Part shown: in pieces, positions 17,398 to 26,839 of the stretch | How the letters are laid out: every line of letters begins with the position of its first letter | Position numbering within the stretch: position 1 is the stretch's first letter | NCBI RefSeq assembly: GCF_003259435.1 | Contig: NZ_QLMA01000002.1 | Location: 372,001-436,000, forward strand | DNA length: 64,000 bases | Direction: 5' to 3' | Source: Chitinophaga dinghuensis | GTDB taxonomy: Bacteria > Bacteroidota > Bacteroidia > Chitinophagales > Chitinophagaceae | Notes under the pieces: generated by a model | Told to the model about the DNA's origin: nothing | The model's database searches: none | What the model saw: the letters and a program-made list of their open reading frames with translations, nothing else | Translations under genes and position numbers: made by a program

Positions 17398-17405
17398 CAA
17401 AGGTA
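17398..17405 (-). promoter_or_regulatory. -7 motif directly abutting the recR start codon
   Basis: Minus strand TACCTTTG, then CACT, then ATG. The usual distance from this motif to the transcript start puts the start within a base or two of the ATG. Confidence 0.5.
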
Positions 17406-17420
17406 GGCATTCCTATATGC

Positions 17421-18893
17421 CTAAAATGTCAGTGTTTTAATGTTGTTCCAGCCTGCTTTCAGGTTGTATTTTTCAGGTAAGAGAATCACACGTTCCGGCT
17501 GGCGCTTAGGCTCGGTATAATAATTCCCCCGATCCCATTTACCATTACCATTCTTATCAAGTAAAATGCGTACGGAGTATTCTCCCGGAATGATCAATTC
17601 CTGCGTCCAGGTGCCATTTACAGCTTTTCCGGAATACTTAATGGCCTTATCCTGTACCAGTTGCACCACATAGTGCATCGTGGTATCGTCGATGGCCTGT
17701 CGTGTACTGTCGCTAATCACTAATTTGGCAGTGAATATGGAGTATTCCACCAGTTTTTTAGTGGAGAAGTTGATGGTGTCGGATTTGGCCATGACCTGGC
17801 TGGCAGTATCTTTTATGGCTTCTTTAGGAATGATTAACCGATATTTCATGTTCTCCTTCCATGGGTAGATAAGGGTCATCGTTGTTTTCAGACTGTCCAG
17901 GTGGGTATGGAATTCTACCTGCTCCAGAGTGGAGTCTTGTTGCAACAGAATACGATTGCTGTCTACCACTTTCAATGGCATGGAGAAGGTGATCCGCAGC
18001 GGTTCTGACAGTTCCTGCCGCCCATTATCCAGTTTCGCCTGCGCTGTCAGTTTCGGCAGTTTTTTCTTTTTACTGTCTTCCTTCACTGTTTCTTCCAATT
18101 CTACGAGGTCCAGGGAATCCACATGTTCCGGTTTCTTGATAGTACTGTCGTTTTCCATGAACAACAGCATGTTTACATCGGAAATATTCTTTTCCTGTAT
18201 CGTTATCGGGTGCTCCAGGAAAGCGATCAGTTCTGAGGAAGAGCTATAGGTAAGGTCCTTGTCTTCTTCCTTCAGCGCGAAAATCTTGTAAGTTCCAGGC
18301 GCCAGATTCTTGAAGCGGAAAGAGCCATCATGCCTGCTTTTAGCATAGTACAGCGGCTTCTCCTTACTCACAATTGAGTCTTCGCTTTTCCCAGGATACA
18401 GCATAACAGCTACGTTACTGTCCAGCGTACCTTGTTCTGCATTGATGATACGACCAGAAATCTGCAAACTATCCAGGTAATTACCGGTGGAAAGAACATA
18501 CTGGAAGTCTTCAATAGGATTACGCTCATTGAGGTCGCGCACTCCATCTGCAAAGTTGAAGGTGTAAGTGGTATTCGGTTTCAGTGTATCCTTGAACGTG
18601 ATAGTCACCGTGTGCAGCTTGGCTGTCACGATTGGCTGACGTTTCAGGGTAGGAGACACAATCAGTTTATCGTTGATGTTGTCCAGTTCCACATATTCAT
18701 CAAAGAGGAAGGAGATTTTATGTCCTTCAAAGTGAAGGGTGGAATCTGCTGGTTTGGCCTGTAACAATACAGGAGGCAATGTATCTCTCGGACCACCTCC
18801 CGGCGGTACGATGTTGGCACAGCGTGAAAAAAAGATAACTGCTACTGGTATAAATATCAGCCAGAAGACCCAGCTCCGGAATTGTTGATTCAT
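17421..18893 (-). CDS. Ig-like domain lipoprotein
   Basis: About 490 residues. After a hydrophobic segment (WVFWLIFIPVAVIFFSRC) comes a probable lipidation cysteine and then ANIVPPGGGPRDTLPPVLL. The next 110 residues fit the bacterial Ig-like (Big_5) fold: KISFLFDEYVELDNINDKL, VTITFKDTLKPNTTYTFNF. A carboxypeptidase-regulatory-like segment follows (GSFRFKNLAPGTYKIFALKE). It is probably surface or periplasmic, of unknown function. The ATG at 18893 is chosen over a TTG at 18914 because the TAAGTTTG promoter motif at 18912-18919 overlaps the latter. Confidence 0.75.
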   Translation of the reverse strand: MNQQFRSWVFWLIFIPVAVIFFSRCANIVPPGGGPRDTLPPVLLQAKPADSTLHFEGHKISFLFDEYVELDNINDKLIVSPTLKRQPIVTAKLHTVTITFKDTLKPNTTYTFNFADGVRDLNERNPIEDFQYVLSTGNYLDSLQISGRIINAEQGTLDSNVAVMLYPGKSEDSIVSKEKPLYYAKSRHDGSFRFKNLAPGTYKIFALKEEDKDLTYSSSSELIAFLEHPITIQEKNISDVNMLLFMENDSTIKKPEHVDSLDLVELEETVKEDSKKKKLPKLTAQAKLDNGRQELSEPLRITFSMPLKVVDSNRILLQQDSTLEQVEFHTHLDSLKTTMTLIYPWKENMKYRLIIPKEAIKDTASQVMAKSDTINFSTKKLVEYSIFTAKLVISDSTRQAIDDTTMHYVVQLVQDKAIKYSGKAVNGTWTQELIIPGEYSVRILLDKNGNGKWDRGNYYTEPKRQPERVILLPEKYNLKAGWNNIKTLTF

Positions 18894-18911
18894 GAATGTT
18901 AGAATATTTGG

Positions 18912-18919
18912 CAAACTTA
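18912..18919 (-). promoter_or_regulatory. -7 motif for the Ig-like lipoprotein
   Basis: Minus strand TAAGTTTG, 18 bases before the chosen ATG, between this gene and the end of the helicase gene. Confidence 0.4.
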
Positions 18920-18941
18920 CGAAATGGCCGGAAAGCGGATG

Positions 18942-21900
18942 CTATATTTCCGGTTCTTCTTCGAGTGTATGCAAGGAAATGTATAACTTATTGTCTTTCA
19001 CAAAATTACACCAAGGGCAATCCGGTTTTCCACAGCCAGTATAGAAATCTTTCTGCTGTATTTTACTCCAGGTGTCTGCGATCTGTTGGGAAACAGTTGT
19101 CAGGTCCTCCGGCGTAATCACCACCTTTTCCTTATGGTACTCTTTCTGCTTATTCGGTTCAATAAAGTCAAATTCTGTACTGACTACATTCCAGCTTTTG
19201 GGACGGTAGTTATCCAGCAATAATTTATAAAACACCGCCTGCCGCCAGTAATCGCCGCCATCAGGGGATTTTTCATTCGGCCGGTCAAACTTCCGGTAGT
19301 CCTTAATGGCTCTCTCAAAATCGCCGGTTTTGTAATCCACTACGTTGATGAAATTACCATCAAACTCCAGTTTATCCACTTTCCCTTTGATAGGAACCCC
19401 ATTCACAATTACGTTCCGGATATTACGCTCTACGCTGACAATCTTATTCCAACTGTTGACATACTTTTCATAATAGTTGGTAAGAATTTCGAGGCCGTAT
19501 TCCATTCTTCTTTCAAACGACTCACGGGTAAAGCATTCTCTGTTACGCAGCATGCTCCATTTGAAATCCTTCAAAAACTCCTCCCGGGGAGGGAAGGTGC
19601 TGTTGTTGGCCTGCATCTTCACAAACAGTTTTTCTACTGCAAAGTGAATGGCAGAACCAAACTCCGTACTCTCCGAACGACCCGTAGGCACTTTCACCAG
19701 ACTCTTGTAAAAGAAGCTGAGCGGACAATTCAGATAGTTGTTCAGTGCCGTTACGTTCATCGTAAAGCTGCTGAGCAGACCATCAATGAAACCATGGTCT
19801 ACATGGGGAATTTCGGGCGACTGATGCGTATGATAGTGCAATGCTTCAAACTCAAACATCACATCTTCACTCATCTCAATTTTATCTGTCAGTAAAGGAT
19901 GTTCTTCTGTGATTTCTGTAATGAACATACTTGGCTCCAGCGGCTTCCCATCCTGCCTGAACTCCGGATAGCTGATAAACAGGTACTTCTCCGCACGGGT
20001 AATGGCCACGTAGAAAAGTCGGCGTAACTCCTGTTCATCCGTAGACGTAGCCTGTGTCTCGAAAACGGTATCCGGCATAGAAAATCCGGATTTATTGGCT
20101 TTCTTTTTCTCCCAGATATGAGAGTTGGTGCCCGACATGAATACATACTCGAATTCCAATCCTTTGGAACCGTGCGCTGTAATCAGGTTGATACCTTTAT
20201 CATTTCCGCTCACCTGTACCAGTTCAATAGGGATATTATTGGCTTCCATCAGATCGATGGTTTCCATTAGCTCCACTAGTGTAAGGTCTGGATTGCGGCG
20301 TGTTTCGTCTTTAATGAAATCGAAGAGGGCTTGTAAAACCTTCATCAGCCAGCCTTTTTCGTTGGAGGCCATGATATAGGTCAGAATGCCGCCTTCTCCG
20401 ATGATGGTACCGAACAGTTGCTGTAGCGTAAGATTATAGGCATCTTTAATCCATTTTTCCAGCAGCTGACCCAGTTTCATGAGTTCATCATCCGGCGCTT
20501 CAGAGAAGAGGGTGAGGTTTCTGGTTTGTTGCCATTCCTGTAGAAAGGCCCTGATGGAGGCTTTTTCTCTTTCATCATAACCTTTCTCCGCTACGCGAAT
20601 ACTCACTTTGGCCGCTTCGATAGGAGAGATGTCATAGAAATCATAGTGCATGATTTCAAACAACAGGCCATCGCCGCTGTAAGGAGTATCCAGTTCTGCT
20701 GCGATATACCGAAGCAGGTTGAGTACATTCCGCGCAAAGGGAACATTGAACAGGTTGATATTGCGTTTGGAATATACAGGCAGCCCTTTCATGCGGAAAT
20801 ACTCTGCCAGTTCTTCTCCATATTTATTTTCCCGGTAGATCACCGCTATTTTGCCGGCAACAACGCCATCTTCGAGCAACTGAGCACAGCGCAGGGTGAT
20901 GTCGGCCATTTCATCCTTGGGAGTATTGTATTTGTGGATGACAGGCGGTATATGCAGATGTTTGAGGCTATCGTTACTGGAGACGAGGTTCTTGCTGAGC
21001 CCCGGCAACTGGTTCACCAGCCTGGAATTGCCGTTGTTGTCAATAAGTGTCATGGCCGTATCCAGGATGTTCTGTACGGAACGGTAGTTTTCCGTAAGTA
21101 CAATGGTTCGCAAGGTGGCTGAGAAACCGCTCGCAAACAGCTCCATATTCTCCACGTTTGCGCCCTGGAAGCGGTAGATCGACTGGTCGTCGTCTCCCAC
21201 CACAAAAATATTTGGTAATTCTTCTCCCTTAATCAGCAGTTGTATCAGCTTATTCTGCGTACCGCTGGTGTCCTGGTATTCATCTACGAGAATATACTGG
21301 AAGCGTTCTTTGTAGTCGGCCAGCAGGTTTTTATTCTCTTCAAATGCCCGGATCACCCATATGATCATATCATCAAAATCATAACGGTTTTCATCGAGCA
21401 TCATGCGCTGGAAGATGGTGAACTGGTCTACAGCCGCCTGTAATCGGGCCATTTTCTCTTCTTCCAGGGCAATCTTATCTGTACGGATATCGCCTTTTTT
21501 GAATTTGGCGGTAGCGCGTTTACAGATATATTCATCTCTTTCCGGCAAACTTTTCACATAAGCCTGGATGCGCTCCGTGATGTAAGCCACGTTCCAGCCT
21601 TCTCGTTTCATAGTAGAAAAGAGATTGGCGAGGTTTCTCATATCGAAATAAACATCTCCCCGATAGCGTTTCAGCGGATTGTCCTTGGAGAAACCATCGA
21701 TCAGCTTTTTCAATAACTGGATTTTTTCCAGGTCGGAAATAGGATCGAGGACTGTTTTATCAAAAAGACCCAGGTTATCCTGGATTACCTCGTTACAAAA
21801 GGAGTGGAAAGTGTGGATATTAACTCTGTAAGCATCTGGTCCGATAAAGTCGATCAGCCTTTTTCGCATGGCAACAGTACCGGCATCCGTGTAGGTAAGA

Positions 21901-22103
21901 CAGAGAATATTCTGGGGCATGAAATCCGAATCCCGCAATATCTTCCCGATACGGGACGCCAATATCTGGGTCTTACCGGTACCTGGACCGGCAATAACCA
22001 TTACTGGACCTTCCGTATTATCTACTGCTTCTCGCTGGCGACTATTTAATTTTTCGTATACTTCCTCGAAGCGTTCATGATATTGATTTGGGTCGCGGGT
22101 CAT
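18942..22103 (-). CDS. UvrD-type helicase fused to a Fe-S PD-(D/E)XK nuclease
   Basis: A 1053-residue superfamily 1A helicase with a C-terminal nuclease, of the AddA/AddB style used in double-strand break processing. Walker A is AGPGTGKTQILASRIG near residue 45, Walker B is DEYQDTSGTQ, and the late helicase motifs include NLITAHGSKGLEFEYVFM and FYVAITRAEKYLFISYP. The nuclease has VDKLEFD and VVDYKTGDFE as active-site strands. Four cysteines suited to an iron-sulfur cluster are one in LNCPLSFFYKSL and three in CGKPDCPWCNF near the end. The ATG at 22103 is preferred over a TTG at 22130, which lies in the promoter motif. Confidence 0.92.
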   Translation of the reverse strand: MTRDPNQYHERFEEVYEKLNSRQREAVDNTEGPVMVIAGPGTGKTQILASRIGKILRDSDFMPQNILCLTYTDAGTVAMRKRLIDFIGPDAYRVNIHTFHSFCNEVIQDNLGLFDKTVLDPISDLEKIQLLKKLIDGFSKDNPLKRYRGDVYFDMRNLANLFSTMKREGWNVAYITERIQAYVKSLPERDEYICKRATAKFKKGDIRTDKIALEEEKMARLQAAVDQFTIFQRMMLDENRYDFDDMIIWVIRAFEENKNLLADYKERFQYILVDEYQDTSGTQNKLIQLLIKGEELPNIFVVGDDDQSIYRFQGANVENMELFASGFSATLRTIVLTENYRSVQNILDTAMTLIDNNGNSRLVNQLPGLSKNLVSSNDSLKHLHIPPVIHKYNTPKDEMADITLRCAQLLEDGVVAGKIAVIYRENKYGEELAEYFRMKGLPVYSKRNINLFNVPFARNVLNLLRYIAAELDTPYSGDGLLFEIMHYDFYDISPIEAAKVSIRVAEKGYDEREKASIRAFLQEWQQTRNLTLFSEAPDDELMKLGQLLEKWIKDAYNLTLQQLFGTIIGEGGILTYIMASNEKGWLMKVLQALFDFIKDETRRNPDLTLVELMETIDLMEANNIPIELVQVSGNDKGINLITAHGSKGLEFEYVFMSGTNSHIWEKKKANKSGFSMPDTVFETQATSTDEQELRRLFYVAITRAEKYLFISYPEFRQDGKPLEPSMFITEITEEHPLLTDKIEMSEDVMFEFEALHYHTHQSPEIPHVDHGFIDGLLSSFTMNVTALNNYLNCPLSFFYKSLVKVPTGRSESTEFGSAIHFAVEKLFVKMQANNSTFPPREEFLKDFKWSMLRNRECFTRESFERRMEYGLEILTNYYEKYVNSWNKIVSVERNIRNVIVNGVPIKGKVDKLEFDGNFINVVDYKTGDFERAIKDYRKFDRPNEKSPDGGDYWRQAVFYKLLLDNYRPKSWNVVSTEFDFIEPNKQKEYHKEKVVITPEDLTTVSQQIADTWSKIQQKDFYTGCGKPDCPWCNFVKDNKLYISLHTLEEEPEI

Positions 22104-22127
22104 GCATTCCTTTTTAATTCCAATGTG

Positions 22128-22135
22128 CAAAAATA
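22128..22135 (-). promoter_or_regulatory. -7 motif of the helicase-nuclease gene
   Basis: Minus strand TATTTTTG fits TAnnTTTG, 24 bases before the ATG at 22103. Confidence 0.4.
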
Positions 22136-22197
22136 CATTAACTTATACGTACTTGCAGTGTTTTCCAACCCTTGTGTGATTTTAATGTTGATAAGTT

Positions 22198-22665
22198 ATG
22201 TCACGTATATACGAGCTATCCCGCGCACAAATCATTCCGGCTTCTCTGGAAGCGGTGTGGGCTTACTTTTCAGATCCTGGGAACCTGGCTGAAATCACGC
22301 CAGACTATATGCGTTTCCATGTTACCTCGCCGCCGCATCAGGGGGAGATCTATCCAGGACAGATCATTACGTACAAAATTTGTCCTGTATTGGGCATACC
22401 GCTAACATGGATGACAGAAATCACCCATGTAAAACAGCATCGTTATTTTGTGGATGAGCAACGGGTAGGCCCGTACAGCATATGGCATCATCAGCATCGC
22501 TTTGAATCCGTGGAAGGAGGCGTACTTATGCAAGATCTGGTGCATTACCAAATGCCATTGGGTTTTATTGGAAACATTGCACATGCCTTGTTTGTAAAGC
22601 GACAGCTGGAAGAACTGTTTCATTACAGAACAGAAAAAGTAAAAGCAGTATTTGGGGAGATGTGA
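22198..22665 (+). CDS. SRPBCC family protein
   Basis: 155 residues with the helix-grip fold pattern: IIPASLEAVWAYFSDPGNLA near residue 12-31, VTSPPHQGEIYPGQIITYKI, TWMTEITHVKQHRYFVDEQ, and the long C-terminal helix KRQLEELFHYRTEKVKAVF. SRPBCC proteins bind hydrophobic ligands; the ligand is unknown here. It is the only plus-strand gene between recR and the GNAT at 25715, and its 3' end nearly touches the convergent lipoprotein gene. Confidence 0.85.
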   Translation: MSRIYELSRAQIIPASLEAVWAYFSDPGNLAEITPDYMRFHVTSPPHQGEIYPGQIITYKICPVLGIPLTWMTEITHVKQHRYFVDEQRVGPYSIWHHQHRFESVEGGVLMQDLVHYQMPLGFIGNIAHALFVKRQLEELFHYRTEKVKAVFGEM

Positions 22666-22671
22666 TGCGCT

Positions 22672-23196
22672 CTATTCATTCTCGTTTATTGTAGTCACTA
22701 ATTCATTGCCATTATACAGCTTGATTTCCATCGGGCCGCTTTTGGGAAAACTTCCCAGCCAGAGAGGGACGATGGTGGAAGAGGATTGTTCCGGGCTGCC
22801 GGCTGCACTGAAATGAAATTCGGCGTTGTTCGTATCTGTGTTTAAAGTAGCGGATACGAGAGATATCTGGGTGTTGTATGGTGTAGCGGGCATGGTCACA
22901 GCAACAACCAGGTTGGTGCCCAGGTCCGGCGCCACGATGTTATTGTTCATCGTTTTGGCTATGCCAAACAAACTATCAAAAGTCTGTTGGTTATCTATAA
23001 TCCAAAAAGTAAGACTGTCTTTCACCTCGATATTATTCTTCACAAAGTATCCGGAAAGTGGCGTTACATCCAGTTGAGAGATGGATTCGGGAATGGTGGC
23101 CAGATTGCTGTCAATATCTTCTGTGTGACGTTGTGGATTGTTCTGGCAGGCAGCGATCATGATCAAGCAGGAAACAGCAACAATGTACTTCAGCAT
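22672..23196 (-). CDS. Small lipoprotein of unknown function
   Basis: 174 residues. MLKYIVAVSCLIMIAAC is a lipoprotein signal with the lipidation Cys at 17. The rest is a beta-rich soluble domain (SLTFWIIDNQQTFDSLFGIA, NLVVAVTMPATPYNTQISL) loosely like PrcB C-terminal domains; that assignment is weak. It starts 19 bases after the lpxR gene on the same strand, suggesting co-expression and an outer-membrane role. Confidence 0.65.
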   Translation of the reverse strand: MLKYIVAVSCLIMIAACQNNPQRHTEDIDSNLATIPESISQLDVTPLSGYFVKNNIEVKDSLTFWIIDNQQTFDSLFGIAKTMNNNIVAPDLGTNLVVAVTMPATPYNTQISLVSATLNTDTNNAEFHFSAAGSPEQSSSTIVPLWLGSFPKSGPMEIKLYNGNELVTTINENE

Positions 23197-23215
23197 AATT
23201 GAATATTTAAGAGGT

Positions 23216-24232
23216 TTACTTATTGGTTGATGGTGATGGAACAGCTCTCTTTGACAGGGAAATCAGGAAGGTAAAATTACCGACACTATGTTTCCCGGTG
23301 CCGCTCATCCAGGCAGTAGCCGTTTTCTGTGTATATACGAAAGAGCAGCGTCTGTAGGTGAATCCGAATCCATAATCCATACCAATAATGAAAGGGTTCA
23401 TACGTGTTACCTGAAGTGCAGATTCCTCCCGGAACTGCTGGCTCTGCCCTCTGAAAAGGCCGCCTTGCAAAATGGCATTATAGAATGTAACACTAAAATT
23501 AGGGGACGCAAAGAAATATACCTGGTGTATTCGTCTGGCGCCTATATTGATGTCAGGATCGCCAAACCATGGATTAAACCAGCCGGCTCTGATGGTGGTT
23601 TGTGTGCCTAGTCCATCTATAAATGTACCTGCCTGTCCGGAGAAGGATCCCATGACTTCCAGGTGCTTATTGGGGTTCCACATCATGCGCGTGTAGGTAA
23701 AGTTATAGTTCAGTAATGGCGCATTGGGCAACTGGTTGCCCCAACCCAGAGGGGGTTCATCGCCAAGCAGGTTATGTGCAAAGGATTGGGCTGGTTTCCC
23801 AAAAGCCAGGGGACCCATAAATCCCAATAAAACTTCTGAATGCAGACTATATTTCTTTACGGTATTGTAGGAAGTGAGTTCATGACGCGCGAAAAAGGCC
23901 GCTGCATAATAAAAATCAGTAGGGATATATGCGGAATTATGCAAATCATTTGGTGTCATCATCATTTGCATCGCATTCCATTCCCAGACATTCACCGCAT
24001 CATTGCCCGCTTTCGGCAACCACTTATCTATGAATGTGTCTTTTTTTCTCTTCATGTAACGGTAACCAAAACCGGTGCCGCTGGTATAGGCACGATCGGT
24101 ACCACGTCCCCAAACATTAAAGAAGTCGTCATCCTCGTAAATTTTAAACTGACTGGTGGCATCCTGCATCAATTGACCATGTGCTTCGGTTCCTACCAGC
24201 CATAAAACGAAACATATCAGCCATTTTCTCAT
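23216..24232 (-). CDS. lpxR: LpxR-like outer-membrane lipid A deacylase
   Basis: About 338 residues with signal peptide MRKWLICFVLWLVGTEAHGQ. The mature part has the LpxR (DUF2219) features: GTDRAYTSGTGFGYRY near the start, corresponding to the calcium and active-site Asp-Arg region, WEWNAMQMMMTPND, then GFMGPLAFGKPAQSF and alternating beta-barrel strands. LpxR enzymes remove the 3'-acyloxyacyl group of lipid A. Activity here is inferred from family only. The ATG at 24232 starts the signal peptide; the frame extends 44 codons upstream without signs of coding. Confidence 0.85.
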   Translation of the reverse strand: MRKWLICFVLWLVGTEAHGQLMQDATSQFKIYEDDDFFNVWGRGTDRAYTSGTGFGYRYMKRKKDTFIDKWLPKAGNDAVNVWEWNAMQMMMTPNDLHNSAYIPTDFYYAAAFFARHELTSYNTVKKYSLHSEVLLGFMGPLAFGKPAQSFAHNLLGDEPPLGWGNQLPNAPLLNYNFTYTRMMWNPNKHLEVMGSFSGQAGTFIDGLGTQTTIRAGWFNPWFGDPDINIGARRIHQVYFFASPNFSVTFYNAILQGGLFRGQSQQFREESALQVTRMNPFIIGMDYGFGFTYRRCSFVYTQKTATAWMSGTGKHSVGNFTFLISLSKRAVPSPSTNK

Positions 24233-24299
24233 TACGGTATAGTTGATGTCCCAAATAATATAACCCGAGACTACCACCCATTGTTGCGCTGAAAGGAAT

Positions 24300-25571
24300 T
24301 TAAAAAACTTTGAAGATCTCAAAAGCGTCCCGGGAGAGTTGTTCTCTATGGTCCGGATGCGCAATGTTGATCAGTTCCTGGGCTCTCTGCTTCAGGTTTT
24401 TTCCTTGCAGGCAGGCAATTCCATATTCTGTCACGACGTAGTGAACGTGAGCCCTGGTGGTTACCACACTGGCGCCGGGCTGAAGTCTGGACACAATACG
24501 GGATATTCCCTTGGACGTAGTAGATGGTATGGCTATAATTGGTTTGCCGCCTTGAGATAAAGCGGCGCCCCGCATGAAATCCATCTGGCCGCCAACCCCA
24601 CTGTATTGTCTGACCCCGATAGAATCCGCACATACCTGTCCGAAGATATCAATTTCGATCGCACTATTGATGGCAGTGACTTTCGGGTTTTTCCGGATGT
24701 TGGTGGGATTGTTGACGAATTCAACATTCAGTAAACGAACGATCAGGTTATTGTCTACGAAATCGTATAGTTTTCTGGAGCCAATGGCGAAGCTGGAAAT
24801 GAGTAATCCCGGTTGGATAGCTTTGTGTCTCCCTGTAATAACACCTTTTTCCACCAGGTCAATAATTCCATCAGAGAACATTTCCGTATGTATGCCCAGA
24901 TCTTTGTGTGAGTAAAGGCTTTTCAGTACGGCATTGGGAATGCCGCCAATACCCATTTGAAGGGTGGCGCCGTCTTCAACGAGCGTAGCTGCATGTCGGC
25001 CGATGGAAAGCTCCGTCTCGCTGGGCGGTTTTACTTGCTGTTCATAAATTGGGTAATCAACTTCCACGGCCGCACTGATGCGGGATATGTGGATAACCCC
25101 GTCTCCCAGTACGCGTGGCATATGGGGATTGATTTCCGCGATGATCACCGGCGCAAGGTCTATAGCAGATTTGGATACGTCGCATGAAACGCCCAGGGTA
25201 CAATAGCCATTTTTGTCTGGGGGAGACACAGTTACTAATGCCACATCAATGGGTTTTTCCATGGTGCGGAAATACTTGGGGATTTCACTCAGGAACATGG
25301 GAACATAGTTAGCCCGGCCTTCATTGACGGCTTTCCGGATATTTTTACCAACAAAAAAGGTATCTATCTGGAAGGAATGTACATGTTCCGGCTCGGCATA
25401 TGGCGCATCCCATTCTGTGTGTATGCTGACAATCCGGATATCATGTATTTCATGGCTTCTTTGCGCCATGGCCTGGACGAGCGTTTTGGGAGTGGCTGCA
25501 GCAGTGTGGATAAAGACGGTATTGCCGGTTTTAATCAGATTTACGGCATCAGTGGCGGTTAAGTAGGGCAT
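24300..25571 (-). CDS. Acetyl-CoA hydrolase/transferase family CoA-transferase
   Basis: 423 residues of the Cat1/4-hydroxybutyrate CoA-transferase group. Signatures are LVEDGATLQMGIGGIPNAVL (about residues 195-214), the catalytic-Glu segment HTEMFSDGIIDLVEKG, and GVGGQMDFMRGAALSQGGK. Such enzymes move CoA between short acids such as acetate, succinate, butyrate or 4-hydroxybutyrate; the substrate cannot be told from sequence alone. It is divergent from a GNAT gene with a palindrome between them at 25634-25653. Confidence 0.9.
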   Translation of the reverse strand: MPYLTATDAVNLIKTGNTVFIHTAAATPKTLVQAMAQRSHEIHDIRIVSIHTEWDAPYAEPEHVHSFQIDTFFVGKNIRKAVNEGRANYVPMFLSEIPKYFRTMEKPIDVALVTVSPPDKNGYCTLGVSCDVSKSAIDLAPVIIAEINPHMPRVLGDGVIHISRISAAVEVDYPIYEQQVKPPSETELSIGRHAATLVEDGATLQMGIGGIPNAVLKSLYSHKDLGIHTEMFSDGIIDLVEKGVITGRHKAIQPGLLISSFAIGSRKLYDFVDNNLIVRLLNVEFVNNPTNIRKNPKVTAINSAIEIDIFGQVCADSIGVRQYSGVGGQMDFMRGAALSQGGKPIIAIPSTTSKGISRIVSRLQPGASVVTTRAHVHYVVTEYGIACLQGKNLKQRAQELINIAHPDHREQLSRDAFEIFKVF

Positions 25572-25633
25572 GATTTCTAATTTTATACGGCACTAATTTA
25601 TCATGCCGCAGTCACACAGAAAATGAGGAAAAT

Positions 25634-25653
25634 CATATCGTATATTCGATATG
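25634..25653. promoter_or_regulatory. Palindrome between CoA-transferase and GNAT genes
   Basis: CATATCG and CGATATG are perfect inverted repeats of seven bases around a six-base centre, the size of a dimeric repressor site. No nearby regulator is identified. Confidence 0.35.
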
Positions 25654-25714
25654 AAATGATTGTTGAAAATTGCAACAATTTGTAATTGGAAATTGTTCCC
25701 ACATACTAACGTGC

Positions 25715-26215
25715 ATGGATATATCAGAATTCAGAGAAGGGCAGCTACAAGATGCGTCTGCGGTGGCAGCGCTGTTACTGAGAAGTTATGAACAATATCG
25801 ACAGGATCTGGATGCGGAACATTGGCGGACTCTTAGTGGGAAGATCGGAGATGAAGCCTATATCCGTGATCTGATGGGTTATAGTTGTATGTTGGTATTT
25901 GAGGAGAATAAGACCATTCATGGAGTGGTGTTTCTCGTTCCTTCAGGCAATCCTACGGATATTTATCCTGCATCCTGGAGTTATATCCGTTTGCTGGGTG
26001 TAGATCCGTTGGTGCGTGGGCGTGGTATTGGGTTGCGACTGATGGAAATGGCGATAGAGAAGGCACGGGAAGGGGGAGAAGAAGTTTTGGGATTACATAC
26101 TAGTACTATAATGCTAGCTGCGAGAAGAATGTATGAGCAAATTGGCTTCCAGGTGGTGAAGGAGCTGGAACCCTTGCTGGGAGTGGAGTACTGGTTATAT
26201 CGGATGAATTTATAA
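25715..26215 (+). CDS. GNAT family N-acetyltransferase
   Basis: 166 residues. The acetyl-CoA binding motif A is RLLGVDPLVRGRGIGLRLME, with the R/Q-x-x-G-x-G/A pattern VRGRGIG, and motif B follows as LHTSTIMLAARRMYEQIGF. The acceptor is unknown. The ATG at 25715 is chosen over a TTG at 25670. Confidence 0.88.
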   Translation: MDISEFREGQLQDASAVAALLLRSYEQYRQDLDAEHWRTLSGKIGDEAYIRDLMGYSCMLVFEENKTIHGVVFLVPSGNPTDIYPASWSYIRLLGVDPLVRGRGIGLRLMEMAIEKAREGGEEVLGLHTSTIMLAARRMYEQIGFQVVKELEPLLGVEYWLYRMNL

Positions 26216-26326
26216 AGTTGTCCATTCTAGTTTATGATGTGAATAAATTTAGGTGATACGGGCTGAACTATTTTCGTTTGAAATGTTTAATTTTAGCAAC
26301 TTAAAACTTGGCATACACTACAACGC

Positions 26327-26839
26327 TTGCGGAGAGACCTGGCACATATAGGTGAACAAGCACTGATTGATCGGCTGTTGGCTGGAGATCCTGTCGCAAA
26401 AGAGTTGCTCTATGATCGATATGCAGGAGCGCTTTACGGGGTAGCGATTCAGCTGGTACCTGTCAGAAGCAGGGCCGACGACGTGATTGTCCGGGTTTTC
26501 ACCTGGGCCATCCAACATATCGGAAGTTACCGGACATCCGGATTTCAAACACTATTCTCCTGGTTATTACGGAAAACGCGGGAATTTGCAATTAAAGAGG
26601 CCATCCCTGAAAACACACTGGCTGGCACCGAGCTCGTGAAGAATGAAGAAGGAGTTTTAAAAAGATTTTACGTATGCTTGCCTACATCCGAACAGCAGGT
26701 GTTCCGATTGTGTTATCTTAAAGGATTATCCATCACAACAATAGCCCGAATGATGGGAACATCAGAAGGGCAAGTAAATGAAATACTGAAAGTGGCGATG
26801 ATAGCTTTCAGAAAATTCTTGTCTGACAATTGGAACTGA
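26327..26839 (+). CDS. ECF-type RNA polymerase sigma factor
   Basis: 170 residues. Region 2 is ALIDRLLAGDPVAKELLYDR and DDVIVRVFTWAIQHIGSYR; region 4 is LPTSEQQVFRLCYLKGLS then TTIARMMGTSEGQVNEIL, a helix-turn-helix. The start is a TTG. The last 10 bases overlap the next gene, a short membrane protein, which is the arrangement of sigma factor and cognate anti-sigma. No ECF promoter for autoregulation could be recognised. Confidence 0.85.
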   Translation: MRRDLAHIGEQALIDRLLAGDPVAKELLYDRYAGALYGVAIQLVPVRSRADDVIVRVFTWAIQHIGSYRTSGFQTLFSWLLRKTREFAIKEAIPENTLAGTELVKNEEGVLKRFYVCLPTSEQQVFRLCYLKGLSITTIARMMGTSEGQVNEILKVAMIAFRKFLSDNWN

